A stretch of 64,000 bases of DNA from Strobilurus pachycystidiatus (GCA_019915135.1 JAHLMK010000001.1:1178001-1242000), one strand, 5' to 3'; positions 11,531-24,740 are shown, counted from the first letter of the stretch. Notes: generated by a model from the letters alone, not told the origin. Made by a program: numbers and translations.

Positions 11531-12941
11531 CTATTCGTCCAGCATCTGCTCCATCATGGTCTCGTCGTAGTTCTTCTGCAGTGCCTCAATGAAGTCAGAT
11601 ATACCGTCACCCTCGAGGACTGAGGACAGATTTCGCATCGTCAGACCAATTCGGTGGTCCGTAACACGTTCCTGTCGAGGAGTCAGACCACTGATCATAA
11701 CGAATGCATGCAACGTACTTGTGCATAATTGTATGTTCGAATCTTGTCGCTGCGATCAGTACCAGATACAAGATTATTTTTCGTTGCACGTCTATCGGCG
11801 ATGTCTTGGATGATTTTCCTATCCATGAGCCGGGCTTGGAGGACTTGGAATGCTCTGCGTCTGTTCTGCGACAACGTTCAGCCATTGAAGGTCGGAGGCA
11901 AAGAAGACGACATACCTGATGTTGACTTCGCTCGTCCTGCATTGAGACAGTGATCCCCGTTGGTATATGGGTCAGTCTGACTGCAGATTCAGTTTTGTTG
12001 ACATGTTGTCCGCCGGCGCCACGAGCGCGCATAACCTCTAGCTTGATGTCGTCCATTTTATACAGCAGGTCGCTTTCTGGGGCCTTTTCATCTACCAAAG
12101 GGAGGACCTAGAGACGTCTGAGAAGGCGTAATAACAGAGAAACAGTGTAGCTTACAATGACGGCCACGGTGCTGGTATGAACGCGACCGCTCGAATCCGT
12201 TGCGGGTACGCGCTGGACTCGATGGACTCCGCTTTCCCATCTCAGACGATCATACGCGCCCTCCCCCTGGACCTCCAAAAGGGCTTCTCGAGCGCCGCCT
12301 TCCTCCAGGTTGCTTACAGACACCATGGTGAAAGTCCATTCCGCGTTCGTGATGTATCGTTGATACATCCTGAGCATGTCTGCCAGGAAAAGACACGCTT
12401 CCGTTCCGCCGACACCAGCTTTTAGTTCGAGCAGAGCAGACAGACGCCCGGTTGGGGAAGGTGGTATGAGAAGTGAAGGTAGTGTGGTCTTGACAAGTTC
12501 GTCGACCTGTTCTCCAAGAGTCTTGTATTCCTCCGAGGCCATAGAGCGCATTGTTGGATCGGGATCCGTTAGAAGGGGCTGTGTATCATGGAGTAGCTGG
12601 TAGACGGTTCACTGCGGCTTTCCTTCCAGTGGGACTGCCACTCACTGACTTGTCGACAAGTGATTAGTTGGTCCCAGGCATTCTGCAGTTTCTCAGACTC
12701 TTTCAGCTGTCTAAGCTTGGCTATGTCTTCCGGTGTTGACATTGCTTCGGTGAGCTTGAGATGAGGTTATGCAGCCTTCAGCTCGGTGCTTTTGCCCTGT
12801 AACAAGAGCACTCACCTGCGACTGTATCGTCAGCCGCTCCTGGATGCGCTTCTGCACGACTTGCAAGACGCGGTGACCGTCATTCTGCGCCGCCTGGAGC
12901 CGTATGCAGCTGGTCGCGAATCGGCGGCACTGGCGGAACAT
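11531..12941 (-). CDS. MRF1: Mitochondrial peptide chain release factor 1
   Basis: Class I release factor that reads UAA/UAG on the mitoribosome and hydrolyses peptidyl-tRNA. The spliced model starts at 12941 with [12 protein letters not shown], an Arg/Ser-rich presequence consistent with mitochondrial import. It continues through the first domain ([14 protein letters not shown]) and the bacterial-type core '[20 protein letters not shown]' and '[23 protein letters not shown]'. The catalytic loop [20 protein letters not shown] carries GGQ around 12005-12022. The tail '[19 protein letters not shown]' is the usual RF1 end, and the protein stops MEQMLDE. Introns of 50-100 nt interrupt it at about six points. 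The PxT codon-recognition region is '[12 protein letters not shown]'. It is head to head with the CSC1-like gene. Confidence 0.92.
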
Positions 12942-13105
12942 GCAAATTTGAAGGCAAGTTGCCTCTAGGCTATTTGGGTCAAAGACAGAGGCGAAATGAA
13001 TGGCACACGCGTGAATCGAACACCGGACTGAGACCGATCGACAGTCTCGCTCAGGCTCGCGAAGCTTGCCTTGCCCGAACGACATCGACATCGACGCCGA
13101 CGACG
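12942..13105. promoter_or_regulatory. Putative bidirectional promoter, MRF1 / CSC1-like
   Basis: 164 bp separate the two divergent start codons. It contains a GACATCGACATCGACGCCGACGACG stretch of imperfect 6-nt repeats just upstream of the plus-strand ATG. No TATA box is obvious. Confidence 0.45.
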
Positions 13106-16100
13106 ATGCTCAACGGCACAGAGCCAGGGCCGCCACCGGGCAGCCCGCCCACCAGTGAGTGCGCCCCGCCGCCCCACGGTGCCGTAGCTGACGAGCCAAT
13201 GACATAACAGTGAAGTACGAGGGGCCGTGGTTCACGACACAGCTGCTGCTCTCTGGGTCCATTGGCCTGTGGTCGTTCCTTATCTTTTCGTACTGCCGGA
13301 CCCGATGGCCACTGTACTTTGCGCCCAGGACGAAGCTGAAGGGTGCGCATTCAGGGCAACGCCGTCGGTGTACGCTCATGTGCCGCAGGTTTCTCTCCTC
13401 ACGAGGCCCACACGCACCCCAATTTCTTTGGCTGGATCGTGCCCACGATACGGACGTCCGAGTTCACGGTGCTCCAGATTGTTGGCTTGGATGCGGCGGT
13501 GGTCTGTGCTATACCCTATGTCATCGACAGACCGGCTCAATCTCCACTTAGCTGCTCAACTTCTTCAAAATGTCATTCTATCTGTTCTCTCTGTGCTCCT
13601 TCTTTGCAGTGACCATTCTCATGCCCCTGAATTGGAAGGTGCGTATCCTGCACTTGCTATCGCGGCGTATATTCACGTGCATTCATAAGCATAACAAAGA
13701 CTTGGGAGATACGGAAGACTGGCCGGACGAAGGCGAAGAAGACGAGAATGACTGGCCACTGCGCCAACTGGGCACTTCATTTGCAACTGCATTCAACACC
13801 ACCAACCCTGGCGGCTCACTCCCAGGTCCGGGCAGTGACTGGTTAGACCTGCTAACTGACGCCAACACCTATCTCTCTATGCACCTCGTCTTCACTTATC
13901 TCTTCACCCTGATCGCGCTCTATCTCATATACAAAAACTACCGACGCTTCATCCGGCTACGCCAACTTTTCTCCCTGGAGCTCGTACACTCCATTCCAGC
14001 GCGTACCGTCATGGTTACCAACCTTCCCCGAAATCTCCAAAGTGAACGCGCCTTAGCCGAATATTTTGAACACTTGTCGCTCGCAGTCGAAAGCGTCACT
14101 GTATGTCGGGAGGTGGGCTCTCTCAAGAAACTCCTCGACCAGAGGACCGAGGCCCTTTTGGCCTTGGAAAGGGCTTGGGCAAGTTACGTCGGCAATCCGA
14201 GTACAGTGGAAGCTTATGATCCAGACATGCCCCTCATCGACGTCGAGTCTGGTCCTCCTTCCAGGCTGGTTGTTCCTCACAGAAAACGCCCAACGATGCG
14301 TCCTGGTTGGTTCAAAGCCAAAGTCGACGCGTTAGAGTACCTGGAGGCTCGGTTCAAACAGCTCGATGATGCAGTTAAACAGAAACGCAAGACCGGTCAC
14401 TTCAAGGCAACCCAAGCAGCTTTCGTCACATTTGAAAAAATGTCGGCGGCTCAAGTGGCCTTGCAGGTTGTACACGCAAAAGATCCCTTCAGTTGCACGA
14501 CATATGCAGCCCCAGAACCCCGCGATATTGTTTGGGCTAACATGACCCCCTCGGCTGCGCACATCCGAACGCGCGATGTGCTTGTTTTGGCTGCTATGGC
14601 GCTTCTCTTCTTCTTCTGGTTGTTCCCAATCACGGCTCTCGCTTCTCTGCTGAGTTACGACGAGATCAAAAGGGTTTTGCCTTGGCTTGGGCGCCAAATT
14701 GACCGGAACAGCAAGATACAGGCAATCGTGCAGAACTCGCTACCTTCTGTGGCCATGATCACGCTGAACGCCTTGCTACCATTCCTGCTGGAAGCCTTGA
14801 CGTACCTCCAGGGCTATAGGGCGCGTAGTTGGGTGGAATATTCTCTCCTCAAGAAGTATGCCGTTCAACTTCATTCTTGATCTGCCATGCTCACCCAACT
14901 CACAGATACTTCCTCTTCCTGCTCGTTAACGTTGTCTTCATCTTTCTTTTGGCTACGACATACTGGCAATTGGTGCGCGATTTGGCGAACTTTCCTGCTA
15001 AGATTCCCGAAAAATTGGCAAAGGCACTCCAGTCGGGCAAGGCGCGGTAGGTGCCATTGCCTTCCTCAGATTTTTTTCGTGTCTCATAAACACCTAGAAA
15101 CTTCTTCCTGTCGTATGTCATACTTCAAGGTCTCGGTATCATGCCGCTTCAGCTGCTGAACCTGGGTATCATCGTTCCGCGCTTCGTTCTAAGGCTCCTC
15201 GTGACTCGGACTCCCCGTGGTAAGTAGTCTCATCATTGCATCGAACTATCTCACCTTATTGTTCAACCAGATTTTGCCGAACTCAACGCCCCGCCCATGA
15301 TCAATTACGGCGTCGTGTACCCCCAAGCTATCTTAATCTTCACCATCACCATTTTGTACAGTGTTGTACAGCCTCTCATTGTTATATTCGGAGCCGTATA
15401 TTTCGGCGTAGCCTATGTTGTATACAAGTACAAGCTCTTGTTCGGTACGTGTCCCGTTTCATGTTTTGCTTTGAGCAGTGGCTGACGACTGGTTTCACAG
15501 TCTTTTACAAACCCTACGAATCACAAGGTCAGGCATGGCCTTTGACCTTTGTTCGTCTCATCTGGGGCGTTGTCATCTTCCTCGTCTTCATGACAGGGTT
15601 CTTCCTGCTTTCCAAGTCCTTCATCCTTGCGTCGCTACTGACGCCACTGCTTGGAGGGACTGTTCTGTGGACCTGGTGGGTCGGCAAGACGTTGAAGCCT
15701 CTGAGTAAGTACGTCAGTCTAAGCTCAGTCTACGAGGTGGAACGTGGAGAGGAGACAGCGGATGTGGTCAGGCTGAGAGCCGGACACCCAGTTACGTGGT
15801 CCCAGAGGTAAGTCTGTCTATTATTCGGATCGACTTTGCGCTTAAGGTTGGGACAGCAATTTGAATCGACGACGATACGCACAAAACGATGACACACTAT
15901 ATGTCGCTCCGGAGGATGAACGGACAGACTATGTAAATCAAGTCAATTTTCACCATCTTTTGGCCCACTAATTACACCATCCTAGTCTCAACCACCAATG
16001 GCCAACTGGTATGAGGGTGTTCTGAAGTGAGCAGCTTCTGTGTGGTTGCTGAACTATGCTCACCACAATACAGTACTGGGAAACGTCGGTATGGACACCC

Positions 16101-16617
16101 GGCACTTAACGGAGTTTTGCCCGAACCATGGTTACCTCTCAAGAAGGGCCAGACGCTGGTCAATCATGACCGGACAAGTCCTCGGACGTCCAGGGATGCA
16201 GATCAAGCGGTCGTATTGACCTTGCGCAAGAAACCCAGTGTTGTTCGTCGACCAAGACACGCTTCTACCACCATCGGCGGTCCAACCGAATATCGAGATG
16301 CGGACTTGCCAGTGGATCCAAGCGAATCAGCAGCATGGGATGGACGGCCGTCGTCAACGTTGACACGGTCTCAGACCACGCCGCTACCTCTGCACCATCG
16401 TCTGAGTTACGACCATGCCTCGGGAGTTATCATGCTTCCCGAGGATAATGACTGGATGGACATCGATAGCGAAGAGGAGGACTATGGGACGCCGACCCCA
16501 CCAGAAGGCGAACAAAATGTGGTGTCGACGAGCCCTCGGCCGTCGCGGTACGGAACATACTTCCACCATCCCGAGAGGAGGCTCAGACAACCGATTCCTG
16601 GCGCATTCCCGAGATGA
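13106..16617 (+). CDS. CSC1/OSCA-family osmosensitive cation channel (DUF221)
   Basis: Polytopic membrane protein of about 900 residues in the CSC1/OSCA/TMEM63 family of calcium-permeable, mechanically gated channels. The N-terminal three-TM block spans the first exons (YEGPWFTTQLLLSGSIGLWS; HPNFFGWIVPTIRT, as in the RSN1_TM domain). It is followed by the long cytosolic RNA-recognition-like domain 'ARTVMVTNLPRNLQSERALAE' to 'QAAFVTFEKMSAAQVALQ', then the DUF221 channel block starting 'PEPRDIVWANM' and running through 'FFLLSKSFILASLLTPLLGG'. A charged C-terminal tail of about 200 residues ends GAFPR. The ATG at 13106 lies 48 nt before the first intron. About ten short introns are present. The plasma-membrane or vacuolar location is not decided. 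Confidence 0.9.
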
Positions 16618-18256
16618 ACGATATTGATCTGTGGATGGACCGACTAACATTATTAATGATACCCTCACCGTATATGTACAAGTGCCTTTCGGCTTATATT
16701 AATCAAGTGGGTTTGTGAGGACCACCACGTAAGTTGAACTTGTACTGCGGGAGAAGTGATGAAATTGAAAGGGAACGTGCCTGCGGCAGTATCCGGGCCG
16801 CACGTGGCCAGTGGCGTAGCGTTTGTGCAGAGTGAATGTGCCGTTCTACTTCCATCTCACTTACGTCCGCGTCACCTCCTTGCCACCAATGTCCCTCGAT
16901 TCCGCGGTGAGGCAACTACGGCAGTACATGCTACCGGTATGCCTTTCTCTACTGCGAACCACAGGGTGATTCTCATTTTTTCGTCCATGCAGCTTTAGGC
17001 ATCCGCGCGGTTCTGAAAATTTCGTGCAATATGTTGGCCCCAATGACTATCCGATGATGAATGGTCACTGCCACGCTCTTGCCTCTGTCAGTATCGCTTT
17101 CTCTTCGCTGGGAAATCACTCACACCGTTGATCATCGTCTCCAGGTCGGTCACCGAAACTGCGAGACGCGGGCGGTGGCAACTCTCGAATGATCTCCTCT
17201 CATCATTTTCGTATCCATCATCGTTGCAAGCGCGACGGTCCCAGACGGCTGCCTTTTTTTCTCTCAAGTAACGGGTTCTTTTGTTTCATAGCCATCGGCT
17301 GGCATCATACTGGTATGGACTGCTGTGTTTCTCGTTACTGCCTTTCTTTACTCACAAACACACCTCCTTCCCCCCTCTCTTTTCCATCCCCTGTCAGGTC
17401 GAGAGTTGTTCGCCACGCAGATTACACATGGGAAATATTGCGTTTGTGCGCCCCTTCATACCCGAATAATATCTGGAGAGCTTCGATGCGCCGGTCTATG
17501 TGAATGGAGCCTTCACGCCTCTCCCCGAGCACGCAGTAATCACGGTGAGTCTCCGCGAACTCTGCTAAAAAACTACTCATAACTTTTTGCAGGTATGCCC
17601 TATAAAATCCCCCTCCTTCCTCTCCCTGTCTCATGCTTCGGATTCAGGCTGTAGATTATCCTTGAAATTCAGATCAAACTTGCATCGTACGTGACTGCTT
17701 TCGCCTCTTCGTTCTTCTTCTCACGACGTCGTGCATCAGGTTAACCTGACCCAAGATTGACATGAGAAAAATCCCCACAAACATCTCTTGCCTGTTGCTC
17801 GTCGAAGAGACCCTGCTCGGGTCTCTTCTTTCTCCGACGCTCATGATCATGCTTCGTGTTTGCCATGGTGGTAAGACTATCTATCTTCCAGCATGCTCTT
17901 TTGCCGCATGGCTTTTCAAAGCGTGTCACAAAGCGTAAATGTGGCTGCCTGAGCATCCGCGAGGCATACTAATCTGAGAAACACACATACGTAGCGTAGT
18001 TACACAGCTTGCAGCTGCCGATTGTGGGCGCGAGCTGCATTCAGCTCACGGCTTACATAATGTGCTGCCTGACTCAGCACATAAAGAATTGTTCGCCGCT
18101 AATGCCGGGCCGAACACATTTCGGCCAAAATCCGACAACGCCTCACGACGAACGACGGGCGTGGGCACAGGCAGCAGCGACCAGGTCGACGAAACCATCA
18201 CGAATCGCCCAGGACGGAGCCCGCTTACCAGCCTTTGATTGCACGACGTCCATGCG
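16618..18256. other. Intergenic region with unresolved exon-like pieces
   Basis: Between the CSC1-like gene and EPL1. A good-context ATG at 16889 (CCACCAATG) starts MSLDSAVRQLRQY and runs into a GTATGC donor. Further possible exons encode 'HPRGSENFVQYVGPNDYP' near 16995-17060, a hydrophobic stretch 'AGIILVWTAVFLVTAFL' near 17296-17350 and 'ESFDAPVYVNGAFTPLPEHA' near 17477-17540. They do not join into one model I can defend. A minus-strand frame near 17870-17760 also starts with an ATG. A small membrane-protein gene is likely somewhere here. Confidence 0.3.
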
Positions 18257-21200
18257 ATGGTCCGCCCTCATCCACCCGTGCCCTCTTCTCTCCGAAATCG
18301 TAACCGGATTACCAACAAGAGCCGGCTCAGAATTCACTATGGGAACGTCGAGGTGGACCCCATCATCCCCGACGAGGACGAGGAGAAGACCCGCCTGGCG
18401 CAGAGCGTCCTGGGCGTCGACCAGGAGGACGCAAATGTGAGCCGCCGTCCTCAGCCAATCAGAGCTCGACTCGCCCTCGGTGATCTGTGGCAGTGCATTC
18501 CGCGGTTTGCTGACTAAGACACACAGGAACACCATCTGCAGCAGGTGCTCTCGGAAGCAGCCTTGCGCAACCAGAGCACTCAGCGTTCGACACGGGGCTC
18601 GTCCGACAAGAACAAAGAATCAACCACCGCGTACATTCCCACGCCAGACTCCACTGGACGTGTCGACAACTACGAAGATCTCTACCCCACCAAGCGGTGG
18701 AAGGACCCTTCTGGCTATGTTCAGACATCCAAGACCGTCGAGGAGACCTGCCTGGGCGGCCTGGCGCACGGATGCACCTACTTCATGGATGAACGTGACC
18801 AGGAGTGGCTGAGCAAGAACAACGAAGAGGCTCGCGGCGAAGGGACAAGTGCACAGGCCGCTATGGCGTCGCCGGGCACCAGAACCTCGGCAAGGAGCGC
18901 AAAGGCAAAAGGCAAGGAGCCCGACAATGGCGCCGCCATTGAAATGAGCGACGACCACTTTGAGTTGATCATGGGCCTCTTCGAGTTGATCACCCATGAA
19001 GAAACGGAGTATCTTCACCATGTAGGTGTTGGACCGCCCCGTTCGTTTGTCGATTCTGAACCGTGTTGAACAGGGCCTTCAAGAGGGCATGACCTTTCCA
19101 TCCTTGTCGAGCTACCAGGATACTTTTGCGACACCCTTGTTGCCTTCTCACTTCGCTACCTTCATCGTCCCGAATGGGATTCCTCCTCCTGCGCAGCTCA
19201 TTCGAATGGCCCGCTGTGTGTATCCGCATTGGAAGGAACGGAGGATTGAGCGTGGTGGCCTGCGAATAATTCCTCCACTCAACGTATGTTCGCGGTTTTC
19301 TCTTGTACACATCCTCTAATTCCTCACAGGGAGATGAATCTGACACACTCAACGAATCCTACATCTGCTTCCGTCGTCGTGAAGTGAAGGCCGTCCGCAA
19401 GACCAGGGCTTCGCAGGCCAACACTTCAGAACGACTGATGACCCTCCAGAAGCAACTGAATGAGCCCCTCCAGATAGCGAAGATGGTCCTCAGACGCGAA
19501 CAGCTCAAGCGGGATTCTTCGTTATTGTCCATGAACATATGGCAGCGGCGCGTCGCCATTGTCGATTTGAAAAGACGAAACCCTTCACTCGGCGAAAAGG
19601 CGGACGAAGAACTGCTGGTCGACAAAGAGGCTCCTACTCTGAAGAGACTTGATCTGTACGTTTCTCTCCTAATATCATTTGACCTTCTCTCATGTATCAT
19701 GTAGGCGTCCACGTCCTTCTAACAGAGCAGAACCAGGCACCCCCGTACCATTGTCTGCTGCATCGCGTGTGGAACAGGCGCCTCGACCAAGCGCCATCAC
19801 GAAAGAGATCTTCGATAAGGTTGAGAACAGTTTGTACAAGCGGAAAGAGAAGGATCATCAGTGGGAAGACGTTGTCGACGTATGTTTCCTCCTTTTCAGT
19901 CTGTGCTGCTACCCAAACTGATCCGTCGCACCTGCAGAATCCCTATGTCTCTTCCTTCACGCCTTTTGCGTCTCGCTTGTTCAAACATATTCCATCCTCG
20001 CCCAAAGCCGTGGACAACTCAGCCGATGGTTCTCCGCCGATTATACGCCAGCCACAACCTGTGCGACTGCGTCGCGGTCGCGGTGGTCGTATGCATATCG
20101 ACCGACGAACCATCATTAATTCTCTCCCCACTCACCGCACGAGGCGCTCTGACGATGCCATGGACGTCGATCAGGACGATTCTGAGTCCGAGAGGCTCAT
20201 CAGTTCCCGTTGGCGGTTCGATGCTGATGATGGTCCCGCAGTTGGTCCGGGTGGCTCTGAGGAGCAAGATCGCATTCTCTTTGAGGATTACGACGTGAAG
20301 TGAGTCTTTGAGAAACCTTCCCTAGGTCAGACTCTGATTTCGCCAGGCATGTCCCATACACCGTCAAATTGTTGTCGGAAGTCGATCTCATCACCGATCC
20401 ATCTTTGGTCAAGTACGGCCCAGATGGTCGCAAAGAGACGATTGTACCTTTCCGACTGGGCACAAACACGACCAGTGTCATGCGGCGCGAAGTTTCTCGC
20501 CCCAGCCCACAGCAGCCTATGATATCACAGGCTGCCCAGCAGGCACAAGCAGTTGCAGCTCAGCAGGCCATCACGAACGGGACTCCCATCTCAATGCAGC
20601 AGCAGATCAAAGTGCCTTCGGTTGGTGTCAGTCACATGCGTATATCGAACGGCGGTATGAGATCCAGTAGCTTGCAGAGCAGCTCCCCTCCGCACTCCGC
20701 CTCTCCGACCCACCCTAACATGCAATTTTCGCCTCCGGCTATCAATGGGACTGGGAACGGTGGACGTGCAGCAATGACCATGCCACATGTTGAACCTTTG
20801 AAGAGCGAGGCTACCTTTGCCGTTCCCACCGGGGTTGTCTCGAACCAGCAGCGCCAGGCTTCCCCTCATACACCGGAGAGCATCATCAATGGCAACTACA
20901 TCACCCGCCCCAAATCCCAGGAGCCTAATCACGCCAACTATAATTCATCGTACCAAATGAATGGGCACCAGGCGATGAACAACGCTCAGTTCCAGAATAC
21001 AGCCCTCAGTCTTCAGCAGATGCAGAGCTTGAAGACCATTCTCGCTAGCCAAGGCCAGGATATGCAGGGGATCCATGTCAATGGCATGCGTCAGATTCCG
21101 GCGTCGTATATGCATGGCACTTACAATGGGATGAAGATGCCGAACGTGCGTCAGCAGGCCCAGTGGTCGCCTTCGTCGCCGATGCAGCGCCCATCGTCGG

Positions 21201-21421
21201 CTATGAACGGTTTTGACTCGGTTAACGGTCCACTTTCACCTCATATGGGACAGAACGTCCCCGCACGTTCTCCATCCGCAAACGGGATGCGGCGCATGAT
21301 GCCCTCGCCACACATGCCGCAACAGAGCCCCTCCCCCATGCCTCTCACCACACAATCACCGCGTCCTCCTCCTACCCCTGTGATGACTCCCTCCCAGCCC
21401 ATCGTCCAGGGTGGTTATTAG
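18257..21421 (+). CDS. EPL1: Enhancer of polycomb-like protein (NuA4 subunit)
   Basis: Scaffold subunit of the NuA4/piccolo histone H4/H2A acetyltransferase complex, bridging the Esa1-Yng2 catalytic core and nucleosomes. It starts MVRPHPPVPSSLRNRNRITN and carries the EPL1 N-terminal block 'RLRIHYGNVEVDPIIPDEDE', '...GYVQTSKTVEETCLGGLAHG' and 'CTYFMDERDQEWLSKNNEEA', followed by 'CRMA'-like 'LIRMARCVYPHWKERRIERG' and 'RRREVKAVRKTRASQANTSE'. The second conserved part includes 'NPYVSSFTPFASRLFKHIP'. The C-terminal 300 residues are low-complexity Gln/Met/Pro/Asn-rich. About seven introns are present, and the last exon (20345-21421) is long. The upstream in-frame TTG near 18239 is not needed as a start. 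Confidence 0.93.
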
Positions 21422-21597
21422 ACTTGACATTATATCCTATTCGCCTTCATGCGCCAAACAGCCAATCAAATTGTACATTACCATCAGCTAAATTCATGTA
21501 CTCAAAGTTTCGGAGCGGATTTTTTGTAGACATTAGTAACTATATCCCATGATTTTTATGTAGGCGGCATGCATCCCACTTCAAATGAACGATGATC

Positions 21598-22917
21598 TTA
21601 CAAGTTTTCATTTGCATCCCACTGTTCGAGATACAAGGCGTATTTTATAGTATCTGCTAATTGCCACCAGTGTCCTGACCGTCCTTGAAGGAGTTCGTGT
21701 GCGAAGTACAGGTAAATAGATCGTAAAGGACTTCCTCGAGAGAGGAATCTCGTCTCCAGACTATCACAGAGTGATTCTTGTTGATGGAGAAATCGCGGCG
21801 TGAAACGGGCGTTCGTCACACTGCGTAATATGTCAGAAGGTTGATTGATTGTCATCGAAAGGGAAAGCTACCTCAATTTTATGACTACCACAGATGTTGG
21901 TATTTGAAGAACGAAGTCAGTGTCGAGCTCGGTTGTCGTGATGAAGGAAAGCGCGAAATATTCCAGGCCTGTCAGACCTTGCAGGCTGGATGCGAGCTCC
22001 CTCGTTGTCAATTTACTGCACTGCAGAAGAACGAGTTCTTTCAGCGAGTGTGCAGAGCCGCGCATCAAAGAGGACAAGGCATGGTCCGTTATCTGGAAAC
22101 CCAGAGGGTCTCCTTGGGAATAGCGGAAAGTGGTCAACTGTGTAGAAGACAGGTCCTCTCCGAGATGCTGATCAAGGTAGTTACTAGTGACGCTGCTTAT
22201 CGTCAAATGAGCCAGTTGTGGTAATCTGACGCTCTCAGAGAAGCGGCAGCGGCCTGAGAGACGGAGTCTTTGGAGGCGTTCCGCTGGGACGATTTGGAAT
22301 ATGGTGTTTATAGTCGAAGCGGCGAGGTATAGCTCGTAGGATGTTAGGCTTGCTGGGACTGCGTGTGGAAACATGGCAAGCTCAAACTGTAGTGAGAGTT
22401 TCGCGCCAGGCACTGGCACAGGACGCAGTTAGGGCGACATCTCCTCAGCTATCTTTGAATGACAAACCAAGATCGCGCGAGGGGGTGCCTCTCCTGCAGT
22501 CAAAGACACGTATTGTTTCAACCGAGGGCAGACGGCGTAATGTAGCATGAAGATCAGAGAGAGGAAGAATCTGTGAAAGTTTGTTCGATCGAGATGAACA
22601 GTGTGATGTGGGATAAAGACCGTTAAGCATACCTGCTTTCGGTATTCAACGAGCCGTCCATCGTTGGCGACGTCGATCGTCCTGATCTGCTTCAGTTGGA
22701 CTGAGCCTGTGTTTGCAAGAAACGACGCGATCTGGAGTTCGTGGGCAAGGGAGATGTACGACCGCAGACATGTAGCTTCGCTTGCGATTTGGGTACAAGT
22801 CTGCAGAAGGTACAGATGGGAATTGGCCGGCTGGATATTGCCGCGGATCTGCGTGTGATCATTCAAAAAAATATCGTAGATGCTGAGTCGCAGTTCGGTT
22901 GGAAGAGAGAGCAGCAT
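21598..22917 (-). CDS. F-box-like/leucine-rich hypothetical protein
   Basis: Starts at 22917 with MLLSLPTELRLSIYDIFLND, which resembles the LP-x-E-(I/L)-x-x-x-I opening of F-box or 2EXR-type motifs in fungal proteins. A middle segment ('YLLQTCTQIASEATCLRSYI') is typical of fungal 2EXR/F-box-like proteins. The second half contains leucine-rich strands such as 'SLKELVLLQCSKLTTRELAS', suggesting LRR-like repeats. It has three or four exons and ends WDANENL with TAA at 21598-21600. The function is unknown; an SCF ubiquitin-ligase substrate receptor is one possibility. Confidence 0.55.
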
Positions 22918-23559
22918 TTCCTGAAGGAAGGACAATAGGACCACACAGTGGCAGTGTATGGAATCGGGTTTGACACGTTATCGGCCTCATCCAGCGCGCC
23001 CGTCTCATACAAGTTTCATCTGTGACCAAGCACAGCGAAGCTAGCGGTTGGACTACGAGAGTATGCGGCGTTCACCCACGACAGTGAGCGTGAAGTAGCG
23101 ACGCGTTGTTGCTCAAATGCATGACCGTGTTGGAATATCTACGTTCACGCCAGACCCGTACAGAGGTACGTATACGACTATTCGCTTAGCTCTCTCTTTG
23201 ATGCACTCATGTAGTTAGCCGGCCGGGAAAACTGGGTACTCTAGACTTACAGATGCCAGGTTTGATTTCTCCAGTAACGGACAAACGGATACGCGTCTTG
23301 AACCAGCATTTCCGCACAGGGAGGCTTGACACACTGTCGAGCGGAACACTGGATCGTCGATTGAGGTGTGGGGGCCATTGAAATCCGGGTTCTCCTTCAA
23401 TCCGGCCGCGGGTTCTCGAGCTCCCAGAAGCAGCTGGCTCGTCGGAATTTCCAGAAACCCATTCGCAGTCTATCCGCAAGGAAAATCAACGCGAGGGAAA
23501 ATATCATGAGAGCGCGGACCTGAGTAATCGACTGTGGTCTTTTTCTATTGTCTACGACA
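22918..23559. other. Intergenic, upstream of the next plus-strand gene
   Basis: Open frames of 60-90 codons on the minus strand at 23207-23609 overlap the 5' end of the plus-strand gene and show no family features. A missing 5' exon of the 23.6-kb gene may lie here. Confidence 0.4.
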
Positions 23560-24380
23560 TATGTAGTACTCACGAGCCTCGCGAATGCCTCGTTATTCCA
23601 ACGTGCCACCCCCAGATGCAGCCATTCAGTCAGCGGTCAGATAACTCTCTGCCTGCGCTGGTCCAAGCGGGTTCTCGATGAGATCTTCTCTATTATCTCA
23701 GGATCGTTATTGTGCTCGAGGACTATAACGCTATTGTGTCCTGCCAGCCCCTGGATCGTTTCGCCTTCATTCCCCAGCGTCCCCGTTCTGTTGCCTTAGT
23801 AGCCAGTCCGTTTGACGCTTATACAACACCATTCCCAGGGCCCAATCCGAAGATTCCTGTGCTTCGTAAAGGCGATTTCTATAAATTCAGACACGAGGAC
23901 ACTCCGATCTCGTACTCCCCCCTCCGATATTGCGTGTCAACACTGTCCGTGACATCCTCGCTATGCCATCTGCAACCAACATGAATGCCTCTGGGCTCAA
24001 CTTCAAGCTTACGAACTCCACGCCAGAAACATATTATCTACAACTTCGTCAGGACTATGGGAATGAAGGGGGCACTGTCGTTGTACTGGAACCGCGGCAG
24101 TCATTGCGACTAGTTCTCGCCTCTGGGTCGCTGTACCAGTACTGCATTAAGCATGAGTATCATGTCATTGATATCTCGTGAGTCGTCTTTCCTCTCCTGC
24201 CATGTGGCGTAGAATGTTGAAACTGAAAACAGAATAAAAATATGGGGAGACCAAGACTGGGATTTATCTGGTCTTCACGAGCCCCATTCGCCTGGTGACG
24301 ACTCGAACTTCCTTCTGAACGGGGTCCGCATCGACCGTCGGTGGAAAGACCATCATCTGTTTATATGCGATGGCCAGTAA
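23560..24380 (+). CDS. Unrecognised protein, multi-exon
   Basis: The frame is supported from about 23560. Exon pieces read 'TSLANASLFQRATPR', then across an intron (GTCCAAG...CTCAG) 'IVIVLEDYNAIVSCQPLDRF', 'PFPGPNPKIPVLRKGDFYKF', 'NFKLTNSTPETYYLQLRQDY' and, across a GTGAGT...ACAG intron at 24179-24231, 'IKIWGDQDWDLSGLHEPHS'. It ends FICDGQ at TAA 24378-24380, although that stop overlaps a good donor (GTAAGT), so the true end could lie about 65 bp further on. The start codon is not resolved; an ATG at 23585 is in another frame. No domain recognised. Confidence 0.4.
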
Positions 24381-24740
24381 GTGGTCTTGATCCTGCATGG
24401 CTATTGTAAGCTCAACTGTCGTGTAGCACAAGACGGAGAGAGGTGTAAACACACCGTCGAGCGAACACCAAAGCCTAGGCTGAAAGTATTCGGGGGTGTC
24501 ATGCAATAGGTACGTCGAGACATGACTGAACGTTACTTGACAAGAGTTCATTGTTTATAGAATGACGGAATGACTCAAACATCTATTCATAGGTTCATCC
24601 TTGAAAATCGTACTCTAGATCAACATGTGCGCCGGCATTCATAATAAACATGAAATATCAATGTTCCAACATCAGCTTCCATGGTCACTTCCTGGAGCGT
24701 GAAGTCACACACGCACACACGTGTGTATAGAGGTGAACGT
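24381..24740. other. Intergenic
   Basis: No gene seen. A minus-strand open frame at 24264-24551 overlaps the preceding gene and is judged a shadow. Confidence 0.5.

Noticed and set aside
12975..13060. tRNA-like 3' half on the minus strand (GTTCGATTC followed by GTGTGCCA)
   Set aside because: The T-stem pairs at only three positions, the acceptor stem does not pair with the sequence at the expected 5' end and the anticodon loop has the wrong size; it also falls within a promoter region.
24264..24551. Minus-strand frame of 95 codons
   Set aside because: It overlaps the last exon of the plus-strand gene and begins at a poor context codon with no domain.
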